This document shows positions 31,429-40,423 of a DNA stretch of 44,306 bases, piece by piece. The stretch spans positions 1 through 44,306 of the forward strand of contig JAXFDY010000084.1 of NCBI GenBank assembly GCA_034172985.1, written 5' to 3'. Positions within the stretch are counted from its first letter, which is position 1, and every line of letters begins with the position of its first letter. The notes under the pieces are model-generated. The model was given only the letters and a program-made list of their open reading frames with translations. It did no database searches and was not told the DNA's origin. The DNA comes from CAG-303 sp034172985. GTDB lineage: Bacteria; Bacillota; Clostridia; Lachnospirales; Lachnospiraceae. The translations under genes were made by a program, and so were the position numbers.

Positions 31429-33153
31429 ATGGCATTTACATTTAAAAAGACGAATTATATTTTGATAGGTAAGGAAAACGAGAACATAGAGGAAAAAAAG
31501 GAATCTGTTTCAATTATTCCTGAGGGAATGTGGATGAAATGTGTGAACTGTGGAGATACAATTTATACAGAGGATGTAGAAAATAATAATCATATCTGCC
31601 CAAAATGCGGATATAATTTCAGAATAGATGCAAACCACAGACTTGAAATGGTTTTGGATGAGGAAAGTTTTGTGGAATGGGATAAAGATTTAAAGACGAC
31701 GAATCCGTTACAATTTGAGGGATATGAGGAAAAAATTGCCGGTATCCAGAAAAAAACCGGTTTAAGTGAAGGCATTATTACCGGTGAAGGAAAAATTCAT
31801 GGTCAGAGAACTGCAATCGGAGTATGTGATTCCAGATTTTTGATGGGCAGTATGGGTGAAGTCGTCGGTGAAAAGATAGTAAGAATGTTTGAAAAAGCCA
31901 CAGCAGAGAAAATTCCGGTGGTGATTTTTGCCTGCTCAGGAGGAGCGAGAATGCAGGAGGGGATTATTTCCCTGATGCAGATGGCGAAAACATCCCAGGC
32001 CATTAAGCGTCATAATGATGCAGGACAATTATATATATCTGTTCTTACAGATCCTACTACAGGAGGTGTAACTGCAAGTTTTGCAATGCTGGGAGATATT
32101 ATTCTGGCAGAACCGGGTGCATTAATTGGTTTTGCCGGTCCGAGAGTAATTGAACAGACCATCGGACAAAAACTTCCGGAAGGATTTCAGCGATCGGAAT
32201 TTTTACTTCAGAAGGGATTTATCGATGCGATTGTGAACAGAACAGACTTAAAGGATACTTTAAGTGAAATTATCAGAATGCATACACCTCAGCAGGATAT
32301 GATAAATACTTATAGCTATTATCAGAAGAAGAATGCAGCGATTGCAAGTATTCCGTTTCGGAAAAAGGCAACCATGGGTGCGTGGGAAAAAGTACAGGTA
32401 TCAAGAAGTGCGACAAGACCTACGGCTTTGGATTATATCAGTCATATTTTTAAAGATTTTATGGAATTTCATGGAGACCGACATTATGGGGATGACGGCG
32501 CTATCGTTGGAGGAATCGCGACCCTGGGCGGTATGCCTGTAACTGTTATTGCACAGCAGAAGGGAAAAAATACAAAAGAAAACATTCTTCGTAATTTTGG
32601 TATGCCGGCACCGGAAGGATACCGCAAGGCATTACGTCTTATGAAGGAGGCAGAACGTTTTAAACGGCCGATTATTTGTTTTGTGGATACACCGGGAGCA
32701 TTTTGTGGAATTGAAGCGGAAGAACGTGGACAGGGAGAGGCAATTGCCAAAAATCTTTATGAAATGTCTGGCCTTAAGGTTCCGGTTCTTACAATTGTCA
32801 TCGGGGAAGGCGGAAGTGGCGGCGCGTTGGCCATGGCAGTATCAAATGAAGTATATATGATGGAAAATGCAACCTATTCCATTTTATCACCGGAGGGGTT
32901 TGCATCAATCCTATGGAAAGATAGCAAACGTGCTTCGGAAGCAGCACAGGTAATGAAAATTACAGCAGGAGATCTGCTTGAACTGAAAGTAGTTGAGAAG
33001 GTGATTCCGGAAGTGAAACCGGCAGGTGAAGAGAATCTGGCAGATCTTACCCGGTATATGCGATGCTATATTAAAGAATTCCTTGCAAAATATAAAGAAA
33101 AAGATGAAGAAACTATCGTGAATGAACGATACGACAGATTTCGCAAATTTTAA
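31429..33153 (+). CDS. accDA: Fused acetyl-CoA carboxylase carboxyltransferase (AccD-AccA)
   Basis: This 574-residue protein joins both carboxyltransferase subunits, which move the carboxyl group from biotin to acetyl-CoA. Residues 1 to about 300 are AccD, with a zinc ribbon formed by C38, C41, C57 and C60, and the GGARMQEGIISLMQM and TTGGVTASFAMLGD segments. Residues from about 316 on are AccA, with RPTALDYISHIFKDF, FVDTPGAFCGIEAEERGQ and GEGGSGGALAM. The AccA part is only about 260 residues and lacks most of the usual N-terminal helical extension. ATG 31429 follows AGGAGG (31415-31420). It is the last gene of the operon. Confidence 0.95.
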   Translation: MAFTFKKTNYILIGKENENIEEKKESVSIIPEGMWMKCVNCGDTIYTEDVENNNHICPKCGYNFRIDANHRLEMVLDEESFVEWDKDLKTTNPLQFEGYEEKIAGIQKKTGLSEGIITGEGKIHGQRTAIGVCDSRFLMGSMGEVVGEKIVRMFEKATAEKIPVVIFACSGGARMQEGIISLMQMAKTSQAIKRHNDAGQLYISVLTDPTTGGVTASFAMLGDIILAEPGALIGFAGPRVIEQTIGQKLPEGFQRSEFLLQKGFIDAIVNRTDLKDTLSEIIRMHTPQQDMINTYSYYQKKNAAIASIPFRKKATMGAWEKVQVSRSATRPTALDYISHIFKDFMEFHGDRHYGDDGAIVGGIATLGGMPVTVIAQQKGKNTKENILRNFGMPAPEGYRKALRLMKEAERFKRPIICFVDTPGAFCGIEAEERGQGEAIAKNLYEMSGLKVPVLTIVIGEGGSGGALAMAVSNEVYMMENATYSILSPEGFASILWKDSKRASEAAQVMKITAGDLLELKVVEKVIPEVKPAGEENLADLTRYMRCYIKEFLAKYKEKDEETIVNERYDRFRKF

Positions 33154-33164
33154 TGACAAAAGAC

Positions 33165-33192
33165 TTCACTATTTTAAAAATTATGATACAAT
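33165..33192 (+). promoter_or_regulatory. Possible promoter of the deacetylase gene
   Basis: TTCACT (33165-33170), 16 bases, then TGA-TACAAT (33184-33192, an extended -10). An inverted repeat ATACTAT/ATAGTAT (33193-33199 with 33212-33218) follows at the predicted start and could be an operator or a 5' hairpin. No clear terminator for the fab operon was found before it. Confidence 0.4.
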
Positions 33193-33242
33193 ATACTATA
33201 TGTCAAATGGCATAGTATGTTAAAATGTGGAGGTAACCAAAG

Positions 33243-34211
33243 ATGAGTATTTATCCAGGGAAGAATGGAGATAATGAAAGCAAGGGGATTGGCAGGAAAG
33301 GTCTGATATTGATTTTAGTTGCAGTGGCAGTGATTGCTGTGATAACCGGGGTGGTGGCTGCAGTAGTGCGGAAACCAGCAACGGATAAGAACAGAACTGT
33401 AGAGGCTAATGCAACGGAAGTGAAAGAAGAGGAACAGACGACACCTGAGGAAACAACACCTGAAGAAACGACACCTGAAGAAACGACACCTGAGGAGACA
33501 ACGATTCAGGAAACAACTACGGCTGCAGCACCTGTGCCGGGAGATTTGGGTTCTTTTCAATTCGAAGATACAGGAGATACGAAAATCGCTTATCTGACTT
33601 TCGATGACGGCCCAAGTGATAACACCTATCCGATTTTGGATATTTTGGACCAATATGGTGTAAAGGCTACCTTTTTTACAATCGGAAAAACAGATGCGGA
33701 ATCAATAGAAAAATATAAAGCGATTGTTGAGAGGGGACATGCTTTAGGAATGCATAGCTACAGTCATGATTACAGTCAGATGTATGCCTCTATGGAAAAT
33801 TATCAGGCAGACGTGCAGGGAATTCATGATTTATTATATCAGGTAACAGGTCAGGATGTACGTTTGTACCGTTTTCCGGGAGGAAGCAGCAATACGGTAA
33901 GTAATGTTGATATTCATGCATTGATTGACTGGGTTACAGCTCAGGGATATATTTATCATGACTGGAATGTTTCCAGTGGAGATGCATCCGGAAAGCCGAT
34001 TTCAGCAGAACAAATCATTGCAAATATCAATCAGCAGATCGAGGGATACACCCGCGTGGATATTCTGATGCATGATTCGAATCCCAAGACAGAGACAGTG
34101 AGGGCATTGCCGGGAATTATAGAGAGTCTTCAAAATGCTGGATATCAGATCCGCCCAATTACAAACAATACAAAACCAATACAACATGTGAAAGCAGTCT
34201 ATATGCAATAA
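33243..34211 (+). CDS. Membrane-anchored polysaccharide deacetylase (NodB domain)
   Basis: This is a probable peptidoglycan or other cell-wall polysaccharide deacetylase of 322 residues. It has a short cytoplasmic N-terminus, one membrane helix (about 20-42), a Glu/Thr/Pro-rich linker with four TPEET-type repeats (about 66-92) and a NodB domain (about 113-310). Catalytic motifs are TFDDGP (119-124, with D121-D122), the metal pair H171 and H175 in HSYSH, R210-FPGG, and H277 in LMHDS. All expected metal and base residues are present, so it should be active. The bactofilin gene follows after 11 bp, which suggests a shared envelope role. Confidence 0.9.
   Translation: MSIYPGKNGDNESKGIGRKGLILILVAVAVIAVITGVVAAVVRKPATDKNRTVEANATEVKEEEQTTPEETTPEETTPEETTPEETTIQETTTAAAPVPGDLGSFQFEDTGDTKIAYLTFDDGPSDNTYPILDILDQYGVKATFFTIGKTDAESIEKYKAIVERGHALGMHSYSHDYSQMYASMENYQADVQGIHDLLYQVTGQDVRLYRFPGGSSNTVSNVDIHALIDWVTAQGYIYHDWNVSSGDASGKPISAEQIIANINQQIEGYTRVDILMHDSNPKTETVRALPGIIESLQNAGYQIRPITNNTKPIQHVKAVYMQ
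33441..33500 (+). repeat. Four tandem 15-bp repeats in the deacetylase linker
   Basis: Four units of ACACCTGARGARACR at 33441, 33456, 33471 and 33486 encode the TPEET repeats between membrane anchor and catalytic domain. Near-identity of the units means copy number can change by slippage without shifting frame. Confidence 0.85.
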
Positions 34212-34222
34212 CGGAGGTTTGA

Positions 34223-34939
34223 ATGAGTTTCTTAAAGGATTTTAAGGATTTAAAAAAGGATATTTCTATGGTGACAGACGAAAATGAAAATATAGGTGCC
34301 GACAGTGAAATGAGTGAAATAGTGACAGGAGAGACGGAGAATCACAACGAAAATCTCCAGAGAAGAAATAATGTGTCACAGGAGGCCCAAAATTATATTT
34401 CTGAGGATGTTACTGTAATTGCCGGAGGAGCAGTGGCGCATGGTGATATGCAGTCAGAAGGTTCTATGTCTGTCTATGGTACTGTTTATGGCAATATAAC
34501 ATGCGATAAAAAATTAATTGTTGCTGGTCAGGTAAGCGGTAATCTGAATGCTGGTGAAATTTTTATCAATAAAGCAGAGATTGATGGAGAAGTTGTCAGT
34601 GAAGGAAATCTGAAAATTGGCAGTGGCTCTGTTGTTTTAGGAAATATATTCGGGAAAACTGCAGTGATAGCAGGTGCAGTAAAGGGAGAGATTGATATTC
34701 ATGGTCCTGTCATTATTGATAATACAGCAGTGATAAAAGGAAATATTAAATCATCTTCTGTACAGATTAATAATGGTGCGGTAATCGAAGGTTATTGTAC
34801 ACAGTGTTATCATGATGTTGATGTAAATGATATTTTTAAGGATACATTTCAGGAGAAGATGACAGAGGCTCCTTCTGTTACGGAGGAAGAAGTGTCTGAG
34901 ACACATGAGTCATCTGAAGAAAAGGAGATAGAATCTTAA
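34223..34939 (+). CDS. Bactofilin-type polymer-forming protein
   Basis: Bactofilins form filaments on the inner membrane face and help shape the envelope. The 238-residue protein has a charged, disordered N-terminus (1-60), then a right-handed beta-helix region (about 65-190) with repeated short glycine turns such as VYGTVYGNITCDKKLIVAGQ and VVLGNIFGKTAVIAG. An acidic tail follows. This is the DUF583/bactofilin pattern. GGAGG precedes ATG 34223. It lies between a wall deacetylase and pyrH, with a 1-bp gap to pyrH, so it is likely co-transcribed with both. Two cysteines in GYCTQCYHD near the end of the beta domain are notable. Confidence 0.88.
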   Translation: MSFLKDFKDLKKDISMVTDENENIGADSEMSEIVTGETENHNENLQRRNNVSQEAQNYISEDVTVIAGGAVAHGDMQSEGSMSVYGTVYGNITCDKKLIVAGQVSGNLNAGEIFINKAEIDGEVVSEGNLKIGSGSVVLGNIFGKTAVIAGAVKGEIDIHGPVIIDNTAVIKGNIKSSSVQINNGAVIEGYCTQCYHDVDVNDIFKDTFQEKMTEAPSVTEEEVSETHESSEEKEIES

Positions 34940-34940
34940 C

Positions 34941-35648
34941 ATGGATAATGTGAAAAGAGTGTTATTAAAATTAAGTGGTGAGGCATTGGCCGGTGATAAG
35001 AAAACCGGGTTTGACGAAGCGACTGTAGTAGGCGTGGCTAAGCAGATAAAAGTGCTGGTTGATCAGGGATATGAAATCGGTATTATTATCGGTGGCGGAA
35101 ATTTCTGGAGAGGAAGGACAAGTGAAAAAATTGATCGTACAAAAGCAGACTCCATAGGAATGCTGGCTACGGTTATGAATTGTATTTACGTTTCAGAAAT
35201 ATTCCGGACAGAAGGAATGAATACAGAGATTCTTACACCATTTGAATGTGGTTCATTTACGAAGCTTTTTTCAAAAGACAGAGCTATGAAGTATCTGAAT
35301 AGAGGAACTGTCGTATTTTTCGCAGGGGGCATTGGACATCCGTATTTTTCTACGGATATGGGAACTGTGCTTTACGCTATTGAGATAGAGGCAGATGTGA
35401 TTCTTTCGGCAAAATCCATTGATGGTGTTTATGACAGCGACCCGGCAGTAAATCCAGATGCAAAAAAATTTGATGAGATTTCCATCCGCGATGTAGTAGA
35501 TAAAAAGCTGGGTGTGATAGATTTGGCAGCATCCGTATTATGTATGGAAAATAAAATGCCAATGCTTATGTTTGGTTTGAATGAAAAGGATAGTATTATC
35601 AATACTGTAAACGGAAAATTCACAGGAACAAAAATAACAGTTGATTAA
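34941..35648 (+). CDS. pyrH: UMP kinase
   Basis: PyrH phosphorylates UMP to UDP. The 235-residue amino-acid-kinase-fold protein begins VKRVLLKLSGEALAGDKKTGF and has the IIIGGGNFWRG and MGMLATVMN-like (IGMLATVMNCIY) segments. FFAGGIGHPYFSTDMGT and SIDGVYDSDP complete the nucleotide sites. Its ATG lies one base after the bactofilin stop, with AAGGAG (34921-34926) 14 bases upstream, so translation may depend on coupling. It is followed by frr, the usual partner. Confidence 0.96.
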   Translation: MDNVKRVLLKLSGEALAGDKKTGFDEATVVGVAKQIKVLVDQGYEIGIIIGGGNFWRGRTSEKIDRTKADSIGMLATVMNCIYVSEIFRTEGMNTEILTPFECGSFTKLFSKDRAMKYLNRGTVVFFAGGIGHPYFSTDMGTVLYAIEIEADVILSAKSIDGVYDSDPAVNPDAKKFDEISIRDVVDKKLGVIDLAASVLCMENKMPMLMFGLNEKDSIINTVNGKFTGTKITVD

Positions 35649-35678
35649 AAAAAGAGAAGAGGAAAGGAAATATAGAAC

Positions 35679-36233
35679 ATGGATCAGAGATTAGAGCAGT
35701 ATGAAGAAAAGATGGAAAAGTCCTTAGATGCGTTGGTGAATGAATTTACTACCATCAGAGCAGGACGTGCAAACCCACATATTCTTGATAAAATCAAGGT
35801 TGATTATTACGGAACTCCTACTCCGCTTCAGCAGGTAGGAAATATATCTGTGCCGGAGGCAAGAATTCTTCAGATTCAGCCTTGGGAGAGCAGTTTGATT
35901 AAAGAAATCGAAAAGGCAATCATGAATTCTGATATTGGTATTACGCCAAATAATGATGGAAAAATAATTCGCCTGGTATTTCCGGAGCTGACAGAGGAAA
36001 GAAGAAAAGAATTAGCAAAAGATATTAAGAAAAAGGGCGAGAATACAAAGGTTGCAGTGAGAAATATCAGAAGAGATGCAAATGATTCATTTAAAAAGAT
36101 GAGTAAGGCAAGTGAAATCTCAGAGGATGAAGTAAAATCATTGGAAGATGAAGTTCAGAAGCTCACCGATAAATATATCGCAAGTATTGATAAAGCGATT
36201 GAAAATAAGACAACGGAAATAATGACAGTGTAA
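35679..36233 (+). CDS. frr: Ribosome recycling factor
   Basis: RRF works with EF-G to split post-termination ribosomes. The 184-residue protein starts MDQRLEQYEEKMEKSLDALV and has the hallmark TIRAGRANPHILDKIKVDYYG, followed by PLQQVGNISVPEARILQIQPW and the long helical C-terminal domain RNIRRDANDSFKKM. Length is normal. The gene closes the pyrH unit and is followed by a terminator-like hairpin before uppS. Confidence 0.96.
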   Translation: MDQRLEQYEEKMEKSLDALVNEFTTIRAGRANPHILDKIKVDYYGTPTPLQQVGNISVPEARILQIQPWESSLIKEIEKAIMNSDIGITPNNDGKIIRLVFPELTEERRKELAKDIKKKGENTKVAVRNIRRDANDSFKKMSKASEISEDEVKSLEDEVQKLTDKYIASIDKAIENKTTEIMTV

Positions 36234-36242
36234 TTGTTCGTG

Positions 36243-36284
36243 GGCTGGAAATGATGAAAATAATTTCCAGCCTGTTTATTTTCT
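36243..36284 (+). terminator. Terminator-like hairpin after frr
   Basis: GGCTGGAAAT (36243-36252) pairs perfectly with ATTTCCAGCC (36263-36272), then TGTTTATTTTCTT. The U-run is broken, so read-through into uppS is likely. No strong promoter is seen before uppS. Confidence 0.65.
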
Positions 36285-36317
36285 TAGTTACCGAATAAAG
36301 CAAAAATGGAGGTTAGA

Positions 36318-37019
36318 ATGAATATTCCAAAGCATGTGGCGATAATATTAGATGGAAACGGAAGATGGGCAAAAAAGAGAATGATGCCAAGGCAGTATGG
36401 CCACGCAAGAGGTGCCCAGGTGGTAGAGCAGATTTGTGAGGATGCCTATAATATGGGAATCCAGTATTTAACAGTTTATGCTTTTTCTACTGAAAATTGG
36501 AACCGGCCGGATAATGAAGTGAAAATACTGATGGATATTTTTTCAAACTATATGGTAGAAAAGTTAGAAAAAGTAGGACAGAAGAATATGAAAATCCGGT
36601 TTATCGGAGAACGAAGCCGACTGGATCAGGGAATGATTCAGAAGATAGAAGATTTGGAAAATTCCACAAAGAATAATACTGGTTTAAATTTTACCGTTGC
36701 ATTAAACTATGGCAGCAGAGATGAAATGGTTCGTGCCATGAGAAAAATGGCTGCAGATGTAAAAGAAGGTAAACTGGAGATAGAGGATATTACAGAATCT
36801 AAGTATACGGAATATCTTGATACGGCAGAGCTTCCGGATCCTGATTTGTTAATAAGAACCAGTGGGGAACAGAGACTGTCTAATTATCTGCTTTGGCAGT
36901 TGGCTTATACGGAATTCTATTTTACAGATGTGATGTGGCCTGACTTTGATAAAGAAGAGCTGGCAAAGGCTGTGGATTGGTACGCAAACAGAGACAGACG
37001 TTTTGGAAAAGTAAAATAA
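36318..37019 (+). CDS. uppS: Undecaprenyl diphosphate synthase
   Basis: UppS is a cis-prenyltransferase that makes C55 undecaprenyl diphosphate, the lipid carrier for wall polymers. The 233-residue protein begins MNIPKHVAIILDGNGRWAKK with the catalytic D12 in DGNGRWA. It has the YLTVYAFSTENWNRP block and the C-terminal RTSGEQRLSNYLLWQLAYTE motif. ATG 36318 follows TGGAGG (36307-36312). An ATG at 36306 overlaps that site. cdsA follows after 25 bp. Confidence 0.96.
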   Translation: MNIPKHVAIILDGNGRWAKKRMMPRQYGHARGAQVVEQICEDAYNMGIQYLTVYAFSTENWNRPDNEVKILMDIFSNYMVEKLEKVGQKNMKIRFIGERSRLDQGMIQKIEDLENSTKNNTGLNFTVALNYGSRDEMVRAMRKMAADVKEGKLEIEDITESKYTEYLDTAELPDPDLLIRTSGEQRLSNYLLWQLAYTEFYFTDVMWPDFDKEELAKAVDWYANRDRRFGKVK

Positions 37020-37044
37020 AGGCGGAAGCATCAGGAGGCGAATT

Positions 37045-37872
37045 ATGGATATCAGGAAACTTATGAATCAGTCTTTTCTTACCAGAACAATCAGTGGCAT
37101 TGTTTTGGTGATCGTGTTACTTACAGTAGGACTTTTGGGCGGAGATATATTGTATCTTTTTACATTGGCGATTTCTCTTATTGGAGTAAGTGAGATGCTG
37201 GGTGTAATGAAACTGAAAAAGAGCCTGGCAGGTTGTGTGGCATATGCGGGAACAATATGTTATTATGTATTAATCAGAGCATATGACACAGAATATACTG
37301 AGGTTTTTATTATTGGATATCTGATGCTGATACTTGGGTTATACGTATTTACTTATCCAAAGTATAAGACAGAAGAAATACTTTTAAGTTTTTTCAGTGT
37401 GATTTATGTGGCCATACTTATGTCCTTTATCTATCTGGTACGGATGTATGATGATGGAAATATAATGGTCTGGCTGATTTTCATATGCTCCTGGGGATGT
37501 GATACCTGCGCTTATCTGGCAGGGGTTACCTGTGGAAAACATAAGATGGCACCGATTCTCAGTCCAAAGAAGTCGGTTGAAGGAGGAATCGGGGGAATCT
37601 TAGGAGCTGTGCTTCTTGGAGCCTTATACGGTTTTATTATGAGAGATCATGCCAGCTATTTTGAAAATCCTGTATTAATGTATGGGTTGATTTGCGGAAT
37701 CGGCGGACTGATTTCCATGGTAGGAGATCTGGCAGCATCTGCAGTAAAGAGAAACTATGGCATAAAAGATTATGGAACTCTGATTCCGGGTCATGGTGGT
37801 ATATTGGATAGATTTGACAGTGTTTTATTTACGGCACCGGTTATATATTATCTGATTACATTTTTGGCCTGA
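37045..37872 (+). CDS. cdsA: Phosphatidate cytidylyltransferase
   Basis: CdsA makes CDP-diacylglycerol, the branch point of phospholipid synthesis. The 275-residue polytopic membrane protein has about seven or eight helices and the C-terminal family signature (about 232-258) S-x-x-K-R-x-x-x-I-K-D-x-G-x-L-I-P-G-H-G-G-x-L-D-R-x-D-S. AGGAGG precedes ATG 37045. It lies between uppS and dxr, the usual order. Confidence 0.95.
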   Translation: MDIRKLMNQSFLTRTISGIVLVIVLLTVGLLGGDILYLFTLAISLIGVSEMLGVMKLKKSLAGCVAYAGTICYYVLIRAYDTEYTEVFIIGYLMLILGLYVFTYPKYKTEEILLSFFSVIYVAILMSFIYLVRMYDDGNIMVWLIFICSWGCDTCAYLAGVTCGKHKMAPILSPKKSVEGGIGGILGAVLLGALYGFIMRDHASYFENPVLMYGLICGIGGLISMVGDLAASAVKRNYGIKDYGTLIPGHGGILDRFDSVLFTAPVIYYLITFLA

Positions 37873-37902
37873 TAGGAAACAGTAAGAAAAGAGGGAAATG
37901 AC

Positions 37903-39066
37903 ATGAAGAAAATAGCAATCCTGGGTTCTACCGGGTCCATTGGAACACAAACACTGGAAATAGCCAGAAAATATAAAGAAGATTTGGAAATTGTTTCTTT
38001 GGCGGCAGGGAGCAACATAGAATTATTAGAGAAACAGATTCGGGAGTTTCATCCGGAGCTGGTTTGTGTCTACAAGGAAGAAGCAGCAAAAAAACTGGCT
38101 GAGAATGTCAAAGATCTGGATGTGCAGGTGGTCACAGGCATGGATGGATTGATGGAGGCCGCTGTGATACCTCAGGCAGAAATTGTAGTGACAGCTTTTG
38201 TGGGGATGATCGGTATCAGACCTACCATTGAGGCAATCAAAGCCGGAAAAGATATTGCACTGGCAAATAAAGAAACATTAGTGACAGCGGGACATATCAT
38301 AATGCCACTGGCAAAAGAAAAAAAAGTGAAAATTCTTCCGGTGGACAGTGAACATAGTGCTATTTTCCAGTGTTTAAACGGAGAATCGCAAAAAGAGATT
38401 GATAAGATCCTTCTTACGGCATCCGGTGGTCCTTTCCGGGGATACACAAGAGAGCAGATGAAGAATATTACGGTAGAACAGGCATTAAAGCATCCAAACT
38501 GGTCTATGGGACGTAAAATCACTATCGATTCTGCAACAATGGTGAATAAGGGACTGGAAGTCATAGAGGCAAAGTGGCTGTTCCATGTGGATTTTGACGA
38601 TGTACAGGTGGTGATTCAGCCTCAGAGTCTGATTCATTCTATGGTACAGTTTAAAGATGGTGCCATTATGGCACAGCTAGGGACACCAGATATGAAATTG
38701 CCGATTCAGTATGCTCTTTTTTATCCGGAGAGAAGAGAAGTGGGAGGAAAAAAAGTAGATTTTACAGAGCTTGCCCACATTGATTTTTCTATACCGGACA
38801 GAAAGAATTTTAATGGTCTTGAGCTGGCCTATCGAGCAGGTAAAGAGGGAGGGTCCATGACAACGGTATTTAATGCAGCCAATGAATATGCGGTAGGCAG
38901 ATTTTTAAAGAAAGAAATCGGTTTTCTGGATATTACAGACAGCATTGAATATGCCATGAATCATCATAATATTGTGGAAAATCCTTCAGTAGAGCAAATT
39001 CTTGATACAGAACAGGGGGTTTATGCACTTTTGGAGGAAGCTTTTCGAAAGCATGAGATAGGATAA
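37903..39066 (+). CDS. dxr: 1-deoxy-D-xylulose-5-phosphate reductoisomerase
   Basis: Dxr converts DXP to MEP, the committed step of the non-mevalonate isoprenoid route. The 387-residue protein has the NADPH motif GSTGSIGTQTL (8-18). The metal-binding acidic residues lie in PVDSEHSAIFQ (D148, E150), and ASGGPFRG and GRKITIDSATMVNKGLEVIEA follow. Length is normal. Together with ispG downstream it shows a MEP pathway that supplies UppS. Confidence 0.96.
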   Translation: MKKIAILGSTGSIGTQTLEIARKYKEDLEIVSLAAGSNIELLEKQIREFHPELVCVYKEEAAKKLAENVKDLDVQVVTGMDGLMEAAVIPQAEIVVTAFVGMIGIRPTIEAIKAGKDIALANKETLVTAGHIIMPLAKEKKVKILPVDSEHSAIFQCLNGESQKEIDKILLTASGGPFRGYTREQMKNITVEQALKHPNWSMGRKITIDSATMVNKGLEVIEAKWLFHVDFDDVQVVIQPQSLIHSMVQFKDGAIMAQLGTPDMKLPIQYALFYPERREVGGKKVDFTELAHIDFSIPDRKNFNGLELAYRAGKEGGSMTTVFNAANEYAVGRFLKKEIGFLDITDSIEYAMNHHNIVENPSVEQILDTEQGVYALLEEAFRKHEIG

Positions 39067-39090
39067 TAGTATAAATATCGGAGGTTATAC

Positions 39091-40401
39091 ATGAGTGTAA
39101 TAATAGCAATTATCGTGTTCAGTTTATTGATTTTTATTCATGAATTTGGACATTTCCTTTTGGCAAAAAAGAATGGAATCAGAGTGGTGGAATTCTCTAT
39201 TGGTTTTGGACCAAGACTCTTTTCCTTTGAAAAGGGAGACACCAGATACTCTCTAAAACTATTGTTTTTCGGTGGCTCCTGCCAGATGTTGTCAGAAGAT
39301 TTTTTTGAGGAAGAGGAGCTGGAGAAGGATCAGGAACATTCTTTTGAGAGTAAATCAGTGTGGGCAAGAATTGCTGTAGTGGCAGCAGGCCCCGTTTTTA
39401 ATTTTCTTCTTGCGTGGCTTCTTGCCGTTATTGTTATGGGAGGCGTTGGATATGATAAACCGGTCATATCTTCTGTTGAAAATGATTCACCGGCAGCAGA
39501 GGCTGGTTTACAGGAAGGTGACCTGATTAAGGAAATCAATGGAGAAAAAATCACTCTGAGCAGGGAAATTTCAGTAGAATTTTATATGAATCCTGTGACA
39601 GAAGAAGATGTTAAAATTGTATATGAGCGGGATGGCAAGACCCATACCGCAGTGATTACACCTGAATATGTAGAAAAATATGCGATTGGAATCACCTATT
39701 CCATACAGGAAAATGGAAAAGCTGCGATACAGGATATAACAGAAAAAGGACCTTTTGCTAAGGCCGGCGGTAAAAAAGGGGATGTGATTACACAGATAAA
39801 TGGTACGACGATTAGTAATAGTACTGATTTGGAAAACTATATTTCAGAGCATCCTTTTGGTGAAGAAGAAGTGACGATTATGGTAGAGCGTGACGGAAAA
39901 GAAATTGAATTTAACGTGACACCTGTACTTAGTTCCCAGGGATATACCATGGGATTCCGTTACAATTCTTACCGGTATGAAACAACACCTGCGGAGACAA
40001 TCAGATATAGTTTTGCGGAAATCAAATATCAGATTACTTCCGTGTTTAAAAGTTTAAGTTTATTATTTAAAGGAGAACTGGGAGTAAAGGATTTCACAGG
40101 ACCGGTAGGTATTGTGGACATTATTGGAACCACCTATGAGAGTGCAAAATCAGAAGGAGCATGGATGACTTTTCTGAATGTTGCCAATATCACCATACTG
40201 CTCAGTGCAAATCTGGGTGTGATGAATCTGCTTCCGATTCCGGGTGTGGATGGAGGAAGATTGATATTCCTTTTCATAGAAGCCATATTTCGAAAAAAAG
40301 TGCCCAAAAAATTCGAGGGTGTTCTTACAGCGGTATGTATGTTGTTATTGATGATATTTGCGGTGTTTATTATGTACCAGGATATTATGAAATTATTGTA
40401 A
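39091..40401 (+). CDS. rseP: Site-2 intramembrane metalloprotease RseP/RasP
   Basis: This membrane zinc protease cleaves anti-sigma factors and signal-peptide remnants within the bilayer. The 436-residue protein has the active site HEFGH (H17, E18, H21) in its first helix and the third metal ligand region NLLPIPGVDGGRL near the third helix. Between them are two PDZ-like domains (about 123-188 and 210-283) with AGLQEGDLIKEINGEKI and AGGKKGDVITQINGTTI. Many Bacillota relatives carry one PDZ. The target anti-sigma factor is not in the window. Confidence 0.94.
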   Translation: MSVIIAIIVFSLLIFIHEFGHFLLAKKNGIRVVEFSIGFGPRLFSFEKGDTRYSLKLLFFGGSCQMLSEDFFEEEELEKDQEHSFESKSVWARIAVVAAGPVFNFLLAWLLAVIVMGGVGYDKPVISSVENDSPAAEAGLQEGDLIKEINGEKITLSREISVEFYMNPVTEEDVKIVYERDGKTHTAVITPEYVEKYAIGITYSIQENGKAAIQDITEKGPFAKAGGKKGDVITQINGTTISNSTDLENYISEHPFGEEEVTIMVERDGKEIEFNVTPVLSSQGYTMGFRYNSYRYETTPAETIRYSFAEIKYQITSVFKSLSLLFKGELGVKDFTGPVGIVDIIGTTYESAKSEGAWMTFLNVANITILLSANLGVMNLLPIPGVDGGRLIFLFIEAIFRKKVPKKFEGVLTAVCMLLLMIFAVFIMYQDIMKLL

Positions 40402-40423
40402 GCAAAAGAGAGAGGAGAACGGG

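Noticed and set aside
33441..33500. CRISPR-like repeat array
   Set aside because: Repeats are 15 bp, directly adjoining without spacers, and encode TPEET units in frame within the deacetylase.
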